The position numbers and the translations under genes are program-made. Below the pieces are notes generated by a model, which saw only the letters and a list, made by a program, of their open reading frames with translations, had not been told where the DNA came from and did not search any database. Of a stretch of 64,000 nucleotides of DNA, positions 35,701 to 43,426 are shown piece after piece. This stretch comes from UBA3824 sp017541145 (GTDB lineage: Bacteria > Bacteroidota > Bacteroidia > Bacteroidales > UBA3824), in NCBI GenBank assembly GCA_947168365.1, contig CAMVLO010000013.1, forward strand, positions 1-64,000. Reading direction: 5' to 3'. Numbering within the stretch: position 1 is the stretch's first letter; each line of letters opens with the position of its first letter.

Positions 35701-36043
35701 TCCGCTCGTAATTTTCAAGATTGAATCAAACGGCTTGTTCGACAAGATGCTTGACAAGAACAACAAAGCGATTATTTCAACATTGATGCGTGCTCAAATC
35801 CCGATGCGTGATCCGGAAGAAGTACGTCAGGCTCAGGCTGCTGCAATGGCTCAAGCTCAGGCTCAGGCTGCTGCTCGCAAAAGAGAACAAGAAAAAATGA
35901 GAGCAACACAAGAAGAGGCTCAGAAACCTCAGCCAATCAGAATCGGTAAAAAGCCGAACAGAAATGATCCATGTCCTTGCGGAAGTGGCAAAAAATTCAA
36001 AAATTGTCACGGAAAAGGCATCGCTGACGAAAACGAAGAATAA
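32726..36043 (+). CDS. secA: Preprotein translocase ATPase SecA
   Basis: Cytoplasmic motor that drives unfolded preproteins through SecYEG. Walker A is [14 protein letters not shown] (about 193-206) and the DEAD-like box is [20 protein letters not shown]. The second helicase half carries [44 protein letters not shown] in the usual place. The C-terminal zinc-binding SEC-C motif [17 protein letters not shown] is complete, preceded by an Ala/Gln-rich linker ([15 protein letters not shown]). At 1,105 residues it is about 200 longer than E. coli SecA because of Bacteroidota-type insertions (for example around 340-400). Monocistronic, with a divergent promoter gap upstream and a strong terminator after it. 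Confidence 0.98.
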   Translation: [1105 protein letters not shown]

Positions 36044-36067
36044 ATAACAATTATTAACTAATCATAA

Positions 36068-36107
36068 AAATTGCGCCTTTTAAGAAAACAAATGGCGCAA
36101 TTTTTTT
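36068..36107 (+). terminator. Terminator of secA
   Basis: A perfect 10-bp stem (36068-36077 with 36094-36103) followed by seven T. The next gene starts 16 bases later. Confidence 0.85.
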
Positions 36108-36123
36108 ATAAAACTCACAAAAA

Positions 36124-36666
36124 ATGAAAAACAAAAGGAAGATTTTAACATTAACAGGCGCAGCATTAGCTTTTGTATTAAACAGTTGCGGCCCAAATAT
36201 CAATATTTCTGAACAAACAATGGGTCCCTACCTGACAGTCTGCACAGAAAGCTACACTTCTTATAATAATACAAACCGATTGATTGATTCGTTGAAAACC
36301 GAATTGGGAAAAATTGATGTTAAACCCGAAAAAACATTCGGTATTTTTTACCAAAAATACAACACAGACACTTACCACAGCATTGTCGGTTGCATTGTTG
36401 GAACTGATGTTACCGATTCTGTATTAATCAGAAAACTGGAACGCGCCAATTTTATGGTAAGAATAATCGGCGAAACCAATTGCATGACTTACGAATCTGA
36501 ATATCAAGATTTTAACACCAAATTAAGAACCGATTTTCAAGAAACATTGTCAGAATATTCCAAATCAAAAAATTACGAAGAAATTCCTTACGGCGAAATC
36601 GGAATAGCTGAAATTTATGAAAACGGAAAAATACATTTTGCCGCAGAAATCAAACCGGCAAAATAA
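36124..36666 (+). CDS. Lipoprotein, possible GyrI-like ligand-binding fold
   Basis: Predicted lipoprotein of 180 residues with signal KILTLTGAALAFVLNSC. The mature part has a helix (NTNRLIDSLKTELGKIDV), then KTFGIFYQKYNTDTYHSIVGCIVGTDV and IRKLERANFMVRII, ending in an acidic YGEIGIAEIYENGKIHFAAEI strand. The helix, FGIFY strand and later GCIVG strand are reminiscent of GyrI/SOUL-type small-molecule binding domains, but the match is only by pattern and I would not rely on it. It follows the secA terminator and precedes the LplT-acyltransferase fusion by 27 bases, so those two may be co-transcribed. No function known. Confidence 0.5.
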   Translation: MKNKRKILTLTGAALAFVLNSCGPNINISEQTMGPYLTVCTESYTSYNNTNRLIDSLKTELGKIDVKPEKTFGIFYQKYNTDTYHSIVGCIVGTDVTDSVLIRKLERANFMVRIIGETNCMTYESEYQDFNTKLRTDFQETLSEYSKSKNYEEIPYGEIGIAEIYENGKIHFAAEIKPAK

Positions 36667-36693
36667 TATCAGATACAACTAAAAAAACTGTTT

Positions 36694-38598
36694 ATGAAAA
36701 AGTATGGAAAGTTTTTACCGCTATACAGTACCAATCTGTTTGGCGTAATGAACGACAATGTTTTAAGAGCGTTAGTAAGTTTTATAGCCGCCACTTGGGT
36801 AAGCAAAGAATACTCGTCATGGGTAGTAAATGCAGCCGGCGGAGCATTGGTTGTACCATATTTGCTATTTTCACCGTTGGCAGGCAAACTTCCGCATTAT
36901 TTCAAAAAACAGCAAATAATAAGAGTAGCAAAAATTTTTGAACTGCCAATAATGTTGCTGGCGATACTCGGATTCTCAACCGAAAATCTCCCGCTCACAT
37001 TTACTTCGGTGGTACTCATGGGCTTACAAAGTGCCCTCTTCTCCCCTTCCAAATACGGACTTATCAAAGATATCGGCGGCAAGGACGGAATTTCGCAAGG
37101 AATGGGCGGCATGGAGGCTTTCGCTTTTATAGGATTGCTCTTGGGAACCGTGGTTGGTTCGATTATGAAAGACCACAGCGAACCGATTTACCAATACAGC
37201 GTTTTAATAGCACTTGCAATTGCCGGTATCGCTTGCAGTTTCACGATAAAAGTAGAAGAAAACAAGTCAAACGAAGAAACTTCGGCAAATCCGATAAAAT
37301 TTATCCGTCAGACTTCGGCAATGATAAAAAAATACACCGGTATGCCTCAGGTAATTTTGTTACTGAGTCTTTACTGGTGGTTAACTGCCTCAATACAAAG
37401 CACTTTACTAAGTCTGCCGCATAACAACGATTTTGGAATTTCACCAACAGAAACCGGCGTACTTTTCGCGATACTTGCAATCGGAATTGCTATCGGTTGC
37501 TTAATCGGCGGACGTCTTGACCGCAAAACTTACATGCTGGGTTATATTCCGCAAATCGGACTTTTTCTCGGATTTTTGCTTTTACTGATTTTCATTTTCA
37601 GCAAACAACAAGTAATTTTTACAATTTTACTTGCAATAACAGCTGTTACATGCGGTATTTTCAAAATTCCGCTTGATGCCGAAATTCAGAAAAAAGCTAA
37701 GCCTGAGGAACTTAACATCATTTTGGCTTACTTCAATTTGATATCGTTCATATTTATTTTTCTTGCGGCAATTACAAATATCGCGATTTCAACATTTTTA
37801 CCTGTAAGCTATACGTTCCTTGTTGACGGAATTATAATTGCGGTTGGAACAATAATTTTCATGTTCAACTACAAAGAGGTTTTATGTTATTTTAGCAAAA
37901 ATCATATAAAACTTCACTACGATATTCAACAAAAAGGTGTTGAAAATATGGATACAAAAGAAGGCGAAAACTTGTTGATACTTCCGATGCACAGGGCAGT
38001 TTTGGACCCGATAATGCTGTTTTCCATACTTTACAACAAAAAACTTCAGCCGTTGGTTGATGACGGATATTGGAAAATTCCGGTTATATCGCACATCCTC
38101 AACATGTTCAACGCTGTAAAAGTTCCGAATCTTCAGAAAAGCCGCAAAGGAGTTGAACAAGTTCAGCACCTTGACGGAATAATTGAGGAACAAATAAAAA
38201 AAGGTTCCAACATCTTGTTTTATCCGTCGGGACATATCACGTTGGACGGCAAAGAAACAATCGGCGGACGTCGTTTGGCTTACAACGCAAGCAAAATTTT
38301 GCCGGATCACACAAAAGTTATCGGCATAAAAATCAAAGGTTTTTGGGGATCAAAATGGTCAAAATACAAACAGAAAAAAACTCCTTCAATTGTTAAACTA
38401 TTGTTACTGAGCATTTTGTACACTTACAGCGGATTGATTTTCTTTAAGAAAAAACGTAAAATCGATATTGAATATGTTGATATCACGAAAGAAGTAAAAG
38501 ACTGGAGTTCGCTCACAAAATTGGAATTCAACAAAAATCTTGAGGATTTTTACAACGAAGGCAAAGAATGTGAAGATTTGGTTTTAACTACGTTTTAA
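36694..38598 (+). CDS. LplT-like MFS transporter fused to acyltransferase
   Basis: A membrane fusion of 634 residues. Residues 1-395 form an MFS transporter with about 12 helices; the start PLYSTNLFGVMNDNVLRALVSF and SPSKYGLIKDIGGKDGISQGMG are typical of lysophospholipid transporters (LplT). Residues about 400-634 form a PlsC-type acyltransferase with H-x4-D (MHRAVLDPIMLF, about 428-439) and a modified block III, LFYPSGHITLDG, in place of FPEG. Full-length relatives also carry an acyl-ACP synthetase (AMP-binding) domain after the acyltransferase; it is absent here and the frame ends before a terminator. By analogy it would flip lysophospholipid inward and re-acylate it using acyl chains activated elsewhere. 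Confidence 0.85.
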   Translation: MKKYGKFLPLYSTNLFGVMNDNVLRALVSFIAATWVSKEYSSWVVNAAGGALVVPYLLFSPLAGKLPHYFKKQQIIRVAKIFELPIMLLAILGFSTENLPLTFTSVVLMGLQSALFSPSKYGLIKDIGGKDGISQGMGGMEAFAFIGLLLGTVVGSIMKDHSEPIYQYSVLIALAIAGIACSFTIKVEENKSNEETSANPIKFIRQTSAMIKKYTGMPQVILLLSLYWWLTASIQSTLLSLPHNNDFGISPTETGVLFAILAIGIAIGCLIGGRLDRKTYMLGYIPQIGLFLGFLLLLIFIFSKQQVIFTILLAITAVTCGIFKIPLDAEIQKKAKPEELNIILAYFNLISFIFIFLAAITNIAISTFLPVSYTFLVDGIIIAVGTIIFMFNYKEVLCYFSKNHIKLHYDIQQKGVENMDTKEGENLLILPMHRAVLDPIMLFSILYNKKLQPLVDDGYWKIPVISHILNMFNAVKVPNLQKSRKGVEQVQHLDGIIEEQIKKGSNILFYPSGHITLDGKETIGGRRLAYNASKILPDHTKVIGIKIKGFWGSKWSKYKQKKTPSIVKLLLLSILYTYSGLIFFKKKRKIDIEYVDITKEVKDWSSLTKLEFNKNLEDFYNEGKECEDLVLTTF

Positions 38599-38627
38599 AA
38601 TCAAAATAAAATAATGTCAAAATACGG

Positions 38628-38676
38628 GAGACTGTCATGGAAAAGTTTAATTTTTTTCATAACAGTCTCTTTTTTT
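38628..38676 (+). terminator. Terminator after the LplT-acyltransferase gene
   Basis: A 12-bp stem with one mismatch (38628-38639 with 38658-38669) followed by seven T. The remaining bases to 38882 contain no supportable gene. Confidence 0.8.
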
Positions 38677-38882
38677 CATCAACAATTTTTTTTCCGAACA
38701 ATAGACAACCGAGGTAATCTAAGAAATGTCAAATAAAGACAAAATAAATAACAAATTAAAAATCAAGGCAGACAGAAATCAAAATACATTTTTTTGGAAA
38801 AACTTCTTCGTTTGGAACAGTTGTTGCAAATGGGCATGATGAAAACTGATTTAACAACAACAACTAAATTTTACAAAGAATT

Positions 38883-39260
38883 ATGAAACGAGCAATGTAT
38901 TTATTGGCAATAGGATTGTTTTGTGCATCGAGTTTACTATTTCTCGGACAAACAGACAATACTTCGGTTGAAATTAATAAGGCTATCAGTTCCGGTAATA
39001 CGGAAAATCTTGCGGTGTATTTTGCACCGGAAATGGAATTAAATTTACAAAATTCACAAAATTATTGTTCTAAAAGTCAAGCAACCAAAGTGTTGCAAGA
39101 GTTTTTCAGACAAAACAAACCATCGGATTACGTTAGCGACAACAACAGAAATTATATCAGCGGCGTAATGACAACATCCGAAGGTAAATCATATAAAGTA
39201 AACTACACGCTAAAAACAGTTAATAATCAGGCTGTTATTACAGGCTTGTATGTCTACTAG
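38883..39260 (+). CDS. DUF4783 domain-containing protein
   Basis: Small exported protein of 125 residues. The signal segment KRAMYLLAIGLFCASSLLFLGQ ends near residue 23. The mature part, VEINKAISSGNTENLAVYFAPEMELNLQNS followed by SKSQATKVLQEFFRQNKPSDY and a YKVNYTLKTVNNQAVITGLYVY ending, is the NTF2-like DUF4783 fold. This family commonly lies directly before nadC in Bacteroidales, as here (103 bases apart). It was probably an independent transcript, because a terminator and a new promoter lie between the two. Function unknown; small-ligand binding is possible from the fold. Confidence 0.82.
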   Translation: MKRAMYLLAIGLFCASSLLFLGQTDNTSVEINKAISSGNTENLAVYFAPEMELNLQNSQNYCSKSQATKVLQEFFRQNKPSDYVSDNNRNYISGVMTTSEGKSYKVNYTLKTVNNQAVITGLYVY

Positions 39261-39286
39261 AATTTTGAGAAAAATCAGATTGAAGT

Positions 39287-39322
39287 AAGTCAGAATTATT
39301 TTTTATAGTTCTGACTTTTTTT
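39287..39322 (+). terminator. Terminator of the DUF4783 gene
   Basis: A 9-bp stem AAGTCAGAA/TTCTGACTT (39287-39295 with 39309-39317) followed by a T-run, immediately upstream of the nadC promoter. Confidence 0.8.
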
Positions 39323-39323
39323 A

Positions 39324-39331
39324 TATATTTG
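39324..39331 (+). promoter_or_regulatory. -7 box of nadC
   Basis: TATATTTG matches TAnnTTTG, 32 bases before the nadC ATG and directly after the preceding terminator. Confidence 0.55.
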
Positions 39332-39363
39332 CCGCTAACAAACACACAGTAAATAATCAAAAA

Positions 39364-40215
39364 ATGAAAAAATTAGAAGAACTTGAAGATGAATTGATTG
39401 AAATCGCCATTGCAGAAGATTTGGGCGACGGAGATCACACTTCTTTGTCAACAATACCTCACGACGAACAAGGCGCAGCCCGCTTGATTATCAAGCAAGA
39501 CGGAATTTTGGCAGGCGTAGATGTTGCATTAAAAGTTTTTAAGGCAATTGATCCGTCGCTGAAAGTGGATGTAAAACTTCAGAACGGAACTCCGGTTAAA
39601 AAAGGTGATATCGCTTTTATCGTTACCGGAAATGTAATTTCCATTTTGCAAGCAGAACGTCTTGTTTTGAATTTTATGCAAAGACTCAGCGGCGTAGCTA
39701 CTCAAACTCATGTTTATGCCGAAAAAATTGCTGACCTTCATACCAAAGTTTTGGACACGAGAAAAACAACTCCGGGTTTGAGACTTTTGGAAAAAAATGC
39801 AGTGAAAATCGGTGGCGGTGTCAACCATAGAATCGGTTTGTTTGACATGATTCTTATCAAGGACAACCACGTGGATTTTGCCGGCGGTATCAAAAATGCA
39901 ATTCTCGCGGCTCAAAAATATTGTAAAGAAAAAGGTAAAAATTTGGAAATCGAAATTGAAACCCGCAACCTTGACGAAATTCGTGAAGCTATGGAAGTGG
40001 GTGGCATTAAGAGAATTATGCTCGATAATTTTAACCTTGAACAAACTCGCGAAGCTGTAAAACTTATCGGCGGCAAATACGAAACAGAATCTTCCGGCGG
40101 TATTACTCTCGAAACTTTGAGAGATTATGCTCTTACCGGTGTTGATTATATTTCGGTTGGCGCTCTTACTCACCAGATTAAGTCTCTGGATATGAGTTTG
40201 AAAGCTATAGAATAA
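39364..40215 (+). CDS. nadC: Quinolinate phosphoribosyltransferase (carboxylating)
   Basis: Cytoplasmic enzyme that converts quinolinate and PRPP to nicotinate mononucleotide in NAD synthesis. Family signatures are intact: IAEDLGDGDHTSLSTIP, the ERLVLNFMQRLSGVATQTH helix, DTRKTTPGLRLLEKNAVKIGGGVNHRIGLFD (PRPP and quinolinate binding), IKDNHVDFAG and SSGGITLETLRDYALTGVDYISVGALTHQ. Length 283 is normal. No nadA or nadB is adjacent. Followed by a perfect inverted repeat at 40247-40299. Confidence 0.96.
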   Translation: MKKLEELEDELIEIAIAEDLGDGDHTSLSTIPHDEQGAARLIIKQDGILAGVDVALKVFKAIDPSLKVDVKLQNGTPVKKGDIAFIVTGNVISILQAERLVLNFMQRLSGVATQTHVYAEKIADLHTKVLDTRKTTPGLRLLEKNAVKIGGGVNHRIGLFDMILIKDNHVDFAGGIKNAILAAQKYCKEKGKNLEIEIETRNLDEIREAMEVGGIKRIMLDNFNLEQTREAVKLIGGKYETESSGGITLETLRDYALTGVDYISVGALTHQIKSLDMSLKAIE

Positions 40216-40246
40216 AAATATTCCGGAAATTCTTCCTAAAATGTAT

Positions 40247-40299
40247 AAGTTCAAAATTATAAAAGCGGGATTTAATTACGATTCTATAATTTTGAACTT
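40247..40299. repeat. Perfect 15-bp inverted repeat after nadC
   Basis: The arm AAGTTCAAAATTATA (40247-40261) is exactly complemented at 40285-40299 with a 23-base loop. It has no adjacent T-run, so it is a poor rho-independent terminator; a processing site, regulatory hairpin or protein site is possible. Confidence 0.6.
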
Positions 40300-40395
40300 A
40301 GAATTTAATATTTTTTAACAGAATTTTAATTCACTTATCGGCATTACATACGTCTAAAGAATAAAACTAAAAATATTAACCCAAACACAATAATC

Positions 40396-40401
40396 AGGAG
40401 G
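40396..40401 (+). promoter_or_regulatory. Shine-Dalgarno site of the Ser-rich lipoprotein gene
   Basis: A full AGGAGG nine bases before ATG 40411. Such sites are rare in this window and suggest high translation. Confidence 0.65.
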
Positions 40402-40410
40402 ATTATAAAA

Positions 40411-41667
40411 ATGAAAGCATTAAATTATTTAGGATTGCTTGGCGGCTCGATTTTCGTAGCTGAAATGGCGTTACTCAACTCCTGCGCAGTTCTTAACACA
40501 ACAAGCACAACCGAATACAATGATGATGTATATGGTGTAAAAACTCCAACAACTGTAGTACACAGTCAACAACAAACACCAAACTCTAACAACGAGGCTG
40601 CTCAATCAAAAGCCTCAGAAGACAATGATGTTTATGTTTACGATGGTGAATCTTCAGATTACAAAAATTATTCGTCACAAAGCAACGAATCTACCGATAT
40701 TGTAATCGACGACAGCTATACTACAAGAATCTACAGATTTCACCGTCCTTACTATGGCGGCAGTTACTATGATGTAACAGTCTACGAACCATGGTATTAC
40801 GATTGGTATTGGAGTTTTGGTTGGAGCTACAATTCTTATTATTGGCACGGCGGCTGGGGATTGCCTTACCACTATTCTTATTGGGGCGATCCGTATTACG
40901 GCTACGGCTGGTACGGTTATCATCACCACTATTATGATCCGTGCTGGAGCGATTGGGGATACCATCATCACTACGGACGCAGCAGTTTCGACCATCATTA
41001 TGCTATGGATCACAACCGAATCTACGGTAACAACAGCTACCAAAGTTACGGTCACCGCAGCAGCATGACAAGTTCTAACAACAGCAGAATTTACTCGCAC
41101 AGCGGCAGAAGCAATTCCGGATCTTCAAGCAAAAACGGCAGCTATTACAACAATTCTAATAGCAGAGCCACAAGCTCAAGCTACACTTCAGGATCTTCAA
41201 ATAGTTCTAAAAACGGTGCAACACGTTCTGAAAGCTACTCAGGCAGAAGCGGAAGTTATTCATCCGGCTCATCATCAAAAACCGGTTCAACTACTTCCAA
41301 CAGCTATTCAGGTCGCAGCGGCTCAAGCTCTTCAAACAACTATAGCGGCAGAAGCGGATCAAGCTCCAACAGCTATTCAGGCAGAAGCGGATCCAATTCA
41401 TCAAGCAATTATAGCGGCAGAAGCAGTTCAAGCTCAAGCAGTTATTCAGGACGCAGCGGTTCAAGCAGTTCTAAGAGCGGCTACAATTCATCAAACAGCA
41501 GCAGCTCATACTCAGGACGTTCAGGTTCATCAAGCAGCGGCTATTCCGGCAGAAGTTCAAGCAGTTCTTCCGGCTCAAGCTACAGTGGCAGAAGCGGTTC
41601 AAGCTCATCAAGCAGTTCTTCAAGCGGACGCTCAGGTTCATCAGGTCACTCAAGCGGACACCGATAG
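40411..41667 (+). CDS. Low-complexity lipoprotein with YSGRSGSS repeats
   Basis: Surface or periplasmic lipoprotein of 418 residues without a recognised domain. The signal carries a lipobox-like LLNSC (Cys 25). Three compositional zones follow: an acidic Asn/Ser/Thr region (30-105); an aromatic zone very rich in Tyr, Trp, His and Gly (about 110-200, for example YYDWYWSFGWSYNSYYWHGGWG); and a C-terminal tail of about 190 residues built of irregular YSGRSGSSS units at 8-20 residue spacing, ending SGHSSGHR. Regular Tyr/Arg in a Ser/Gly background resembles disordered, sticky or phase-separating proteins. Translation has a strong SD. The gene ends at its own terminator; the FadL-like gene follows. 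Function unknown; adhesion or envelope gel formation is speculation. Confidence 0.75.
   Translation: MKALNYLGLLGGSIFVAEMALLNSCAVLNTTSTTEYNDDVYGVKTPTTVVHSQQQTPNSNNEAAQSKASEDNDVYVYDGESSDYKNYSSQSNESTDIVIDDSYTTRIYRFHRPYYGGSYYDVTVYEPWYYDWYWSFGWSYNSYYWHGGWGLPYHYSYWGDPYYGYGWYGYHHHYYDPCWSDWGYHHHYGRSSFDHHYAMDHNRIYGNNSYQSYGHRSSMTSSNNSRIYSHSGRSNSGSSSKNGSYYNNSNSRATSSSYTSGSSNSSKNGATRSESYSGRSGSYSSGSSSKTGSTTSNSYSGRSGSSSSNNYSGRSGSSSNSYSGRSGSNSSSNYSGRSSSSSSSYSGRSGSSSSKSGYNSSNSSSSYSGRSGSSSSGYSGRSSSSSSGSSYSGRSGSSSSSSSSSGRSGSSGHSSGHR
41245..41655 (+). repeat. Imperfect YSGRSGSS-encoding repeat tract
   Basis: At least ten copies of an in-frame unit encoding YSGRSGSS or YSGRSSSS with variable Ser/Asn spacers. Because the unit is purine/pyrimidine biased, other frames also stay open here, giving false ORFs. 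Likely subject to copy-number change. Confidence 0.8.
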
Positions 41668-41691
41668 AATTACGAAAAAATAAATTTTTAG

Positions 41692-41726
41692 AAATGCTGG
41701 TATATGAAAATATATCAGCATTTTTT
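41692..41726 (+). terminator. Terminator after the Ser-rich lipoprotein gene
   Basis: A stem with one G-T pair (AAATGCTGGTATAT against ATATATCAGCATTT) and a GAAA tetraloop-like turn, followed by a run of six T. Confidence 0.8.
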
Positions 41727-41767
41727 AGAACAAACCAAATTTAACAAACTAAAAAAATTTAACCAAT

Positions 41768-43264
41768 ATGAAAAGAAGTTTACTCATAATTCCTTTAACA
41801 TTAATTACAGCAGCATCATTTGCTCAAGACGAATACGACGCATTAAGATTCTCACAAACATATCAACAGGGAACAGCAAGATCAGCCGCAATGGGCGGAG
41901 CATTCGGAGCATTAGGCGGTGACCTTTCTTGCCTTTCAACCAATCCCGCCGGAATCGCAATCTACAAAAAAGGCGAAATGACAATCACACCACTTGTCAG
42001 CAACCTCAGTTCAGAAACTACAGCGATGGACGGTTCAATTGGAAACGATGACAGATTTTCGTTCAAAATTGCAAATTTCGGCGTAGTATCAGCAAAATAC
42101 GACGACAACAGCAACGGTTTCAAAGGTTTTGCTTGGGGAATCTCGTACAATCGTCTTATGGATTTCAACGGCAACGAAAGATTTATCTCTCGCACAAACA
42201 CCAGCTCAATCTTAGACGCTTGGCGTAACAATGCTGAAGGAATTTACCACGATGAATTGGAGCAATTCAGAGAATACGCCGGCTACGATACATACCTGCT
42301 CAATGATGACAACCCTAATTCCTATAACACTCCATACGATAAAGGTTGGCGCAATATAGGATCAGGAACAAACAAAAGAGCTGAACAAAAACGTACTTTA
42401 ACAAACAAAGGCGGAATCAATGTTTGGGATTTTGCAATTTCCGGCAACTACAATGACAAAGTATACTTCGGTGCAAGTCTTGGTATCCAAACAATCAGAT
42501 TCAAAAGCACTTCAATCTATAGCGAAGACGACAGAAACAACATCGTACCGTTTGAAAACTTCGACTACAAAACATGTATAGAAGACGACGGAACAGGCGT
42601 AAACCTCAAAGCCGGAGTAATCGTAAAACCGGTTAACTTCTTGAGATTTGGCGCTGCAATCCACACTCCTACTTGGTATAGTATAAACGACAAATATTAT
42701 ACAACTTGCGAAGCCAGATACGACATCGAATTAGAAGAAGGCAAAACTAAATTCGGAAATGAATCTGACAAAAATTCATTTAATTTCAAACTAAATACAC
42801 CATTCAAAGGTATTCTCTCAGCAGCATTTGTAGTACCAAATATCGGATTGCTGAGTTTGGAATATGAATATGTTGACTACACAAAAATAAAATATGTAGC
42901 AGAAGATTTTGATAGTGAATCATTTGACGATCAAAACCAAGCAATAAAAGAAAAGTTCCAAAAAACTCAAAACGTAAGATTAGGAGCAGAAGTAAAATTG
43001 ACACCTAATATTGCACTTCGTGGCGGATACGCAATTTACGGCAATCCATGCAAAGAGTGGCAAAACGATATACAGCGTCAAGTAGCTTCACTTGGTATCG
43101 GCATCGGCGATCAAAATTATTTTGTTGACCTTACTGCAACATATCATATTTACAACAACAAAAATCAGATGTTGTATTGTTCAAATGACAAACAATATGT
43201 ACAAACATTCAATTTGGACAACAGATATCTGTATATCCTCGCAACAGTAGGTTTAAGATTCTAA
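41768..43264 (+). CDS. OmpP1/FadL family outer membrane transporter
   Basis: Outer-membrane beta-barrel of 498 residues, predicted to pass hydrophobic molecules such as fatty acids. The signal peptide (KRSLLIIPLTLITAASFAQ) and the N-terminal plug signature GTARSAAMGGAFGALGGDLSCLSTNPAGIA are typical. Later strands (FLRFGAAIHTPTWYSINDKYYTT, FVVPNIGLLSLEYEYVDYTKIKY and VRLGAEVKLTPNIALRGGYAIYGNP) match the Bacteroidota branch, often annotated as hemin receptor. It ends in a C-terminal aromatic strand (LATVGLRF) for barrel assembly. The ligand is not known. A strong terminator follows. Confidence 0.9.
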   Translation: MKRSLLIIPLTLITAASFAQDEYDALRFSQTYQQGTARSAAMGGAFGALGGDLSCLSTNPAGIAIYKKGEMTITPLVSNLSSETTAMDGSIGNDDRFSFKIANFGVVSAKYDDNSNGFKGFAWGISYNRLMDFNGNERFISRTNTSSILDAWRNNAEGIYHDELEQFREYAGYDTYLLNDDNPNSYNTPYDKGWRNIGSGTNKRAEQKRTLTNKGGINVWDFAISGNYNDKVYFGASLGIQTIRFKSTSIYSEDDRNNIVPFENFDYKTCIEDDGTGVNLKAGVIVKPVNFLRFGAAIHTPTWYSINDKYYTTCEARYDIELEEGKTKFGNESDKNSFNFKLNTPFKGILSAAFVVPNIGLLSLEYEYVDYTKIKYVAEDFDSESFDDQNQAIKEKFQKTQNVRLGAEVKLTPNIALRGGYAIYGNPCKEWQNDIQRQVASLGIGIGDQNYFVDLTATYHIYNNKNQMLYCSNDKQYVQTFNLDNRYLYILATVGLRF

Positions 43265-43287
43265 CAGACAAAAAATTAACAGCATAA

Positions 43288-43321
43288 AAACAGACCCGTT
43301 TTACGAGTCTGTTTTTTTTTT
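43288..43321 (+). terminator. Terminator of the FadL-like gene
   Basis: An 11-bp stem with one mismatch (43288-43298 with 43304-43314) followed by a T-run to 43321. Confidence 0.85.
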
Positions 43322-43340
43322 GTAAAAAAGTGATTTTTTT

Positions 43341-43372
43341 TTTGTAAATTAGAATGATAAATAGTAATTTTA
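43341..43372 (+). promoter_or_regulatory. Promoter of the 43427 sensor gene
   Basis: TTTG at 43341-43344, a 20-base spacer, then TAATTTTA at 43365-43372 (one mismatch to TAnnTTTG). Confidence 0.45.
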
Positions 43373-43426
43373 AAACGGCATAAAAAGGCACAAAGATTGC
43401 ATTAAAAGCATAAACAACACACGAAA

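Noticed and set aside
38726..38886. Short ORFs between the LplT-acyltransferase terminator and the DUF4783 gene (37 codons from 38726; a helical frame ending in an ATGA overlap at 38883)
   Set aside because: Lys/Asn-rich or too short, with no family likeness; I could not tell them from an untranslated leader.
39529..40254. Long minus-strand frame opposite nadC (241 codons)
   Set aside because: Composition is Phe/Ser/Asn-rich as expected from the reverse of an AT-rich gene; nadC on the + strand has complete family motifs.
40675..41100. Minus-strand Val/Ile-rich frame opposite the aromatic zone
   Set aside because: It arises from the complement of Tyr/Gly/His codons; no supporting signal.
41216..41683. 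+ strand frame of 155 codons rich in Ala/Gln/His in the Ser-repeat tail
   Set aside because: Open only because the repeat tract lacks stops in several frames; it starts inside the gene without signal or promoter.
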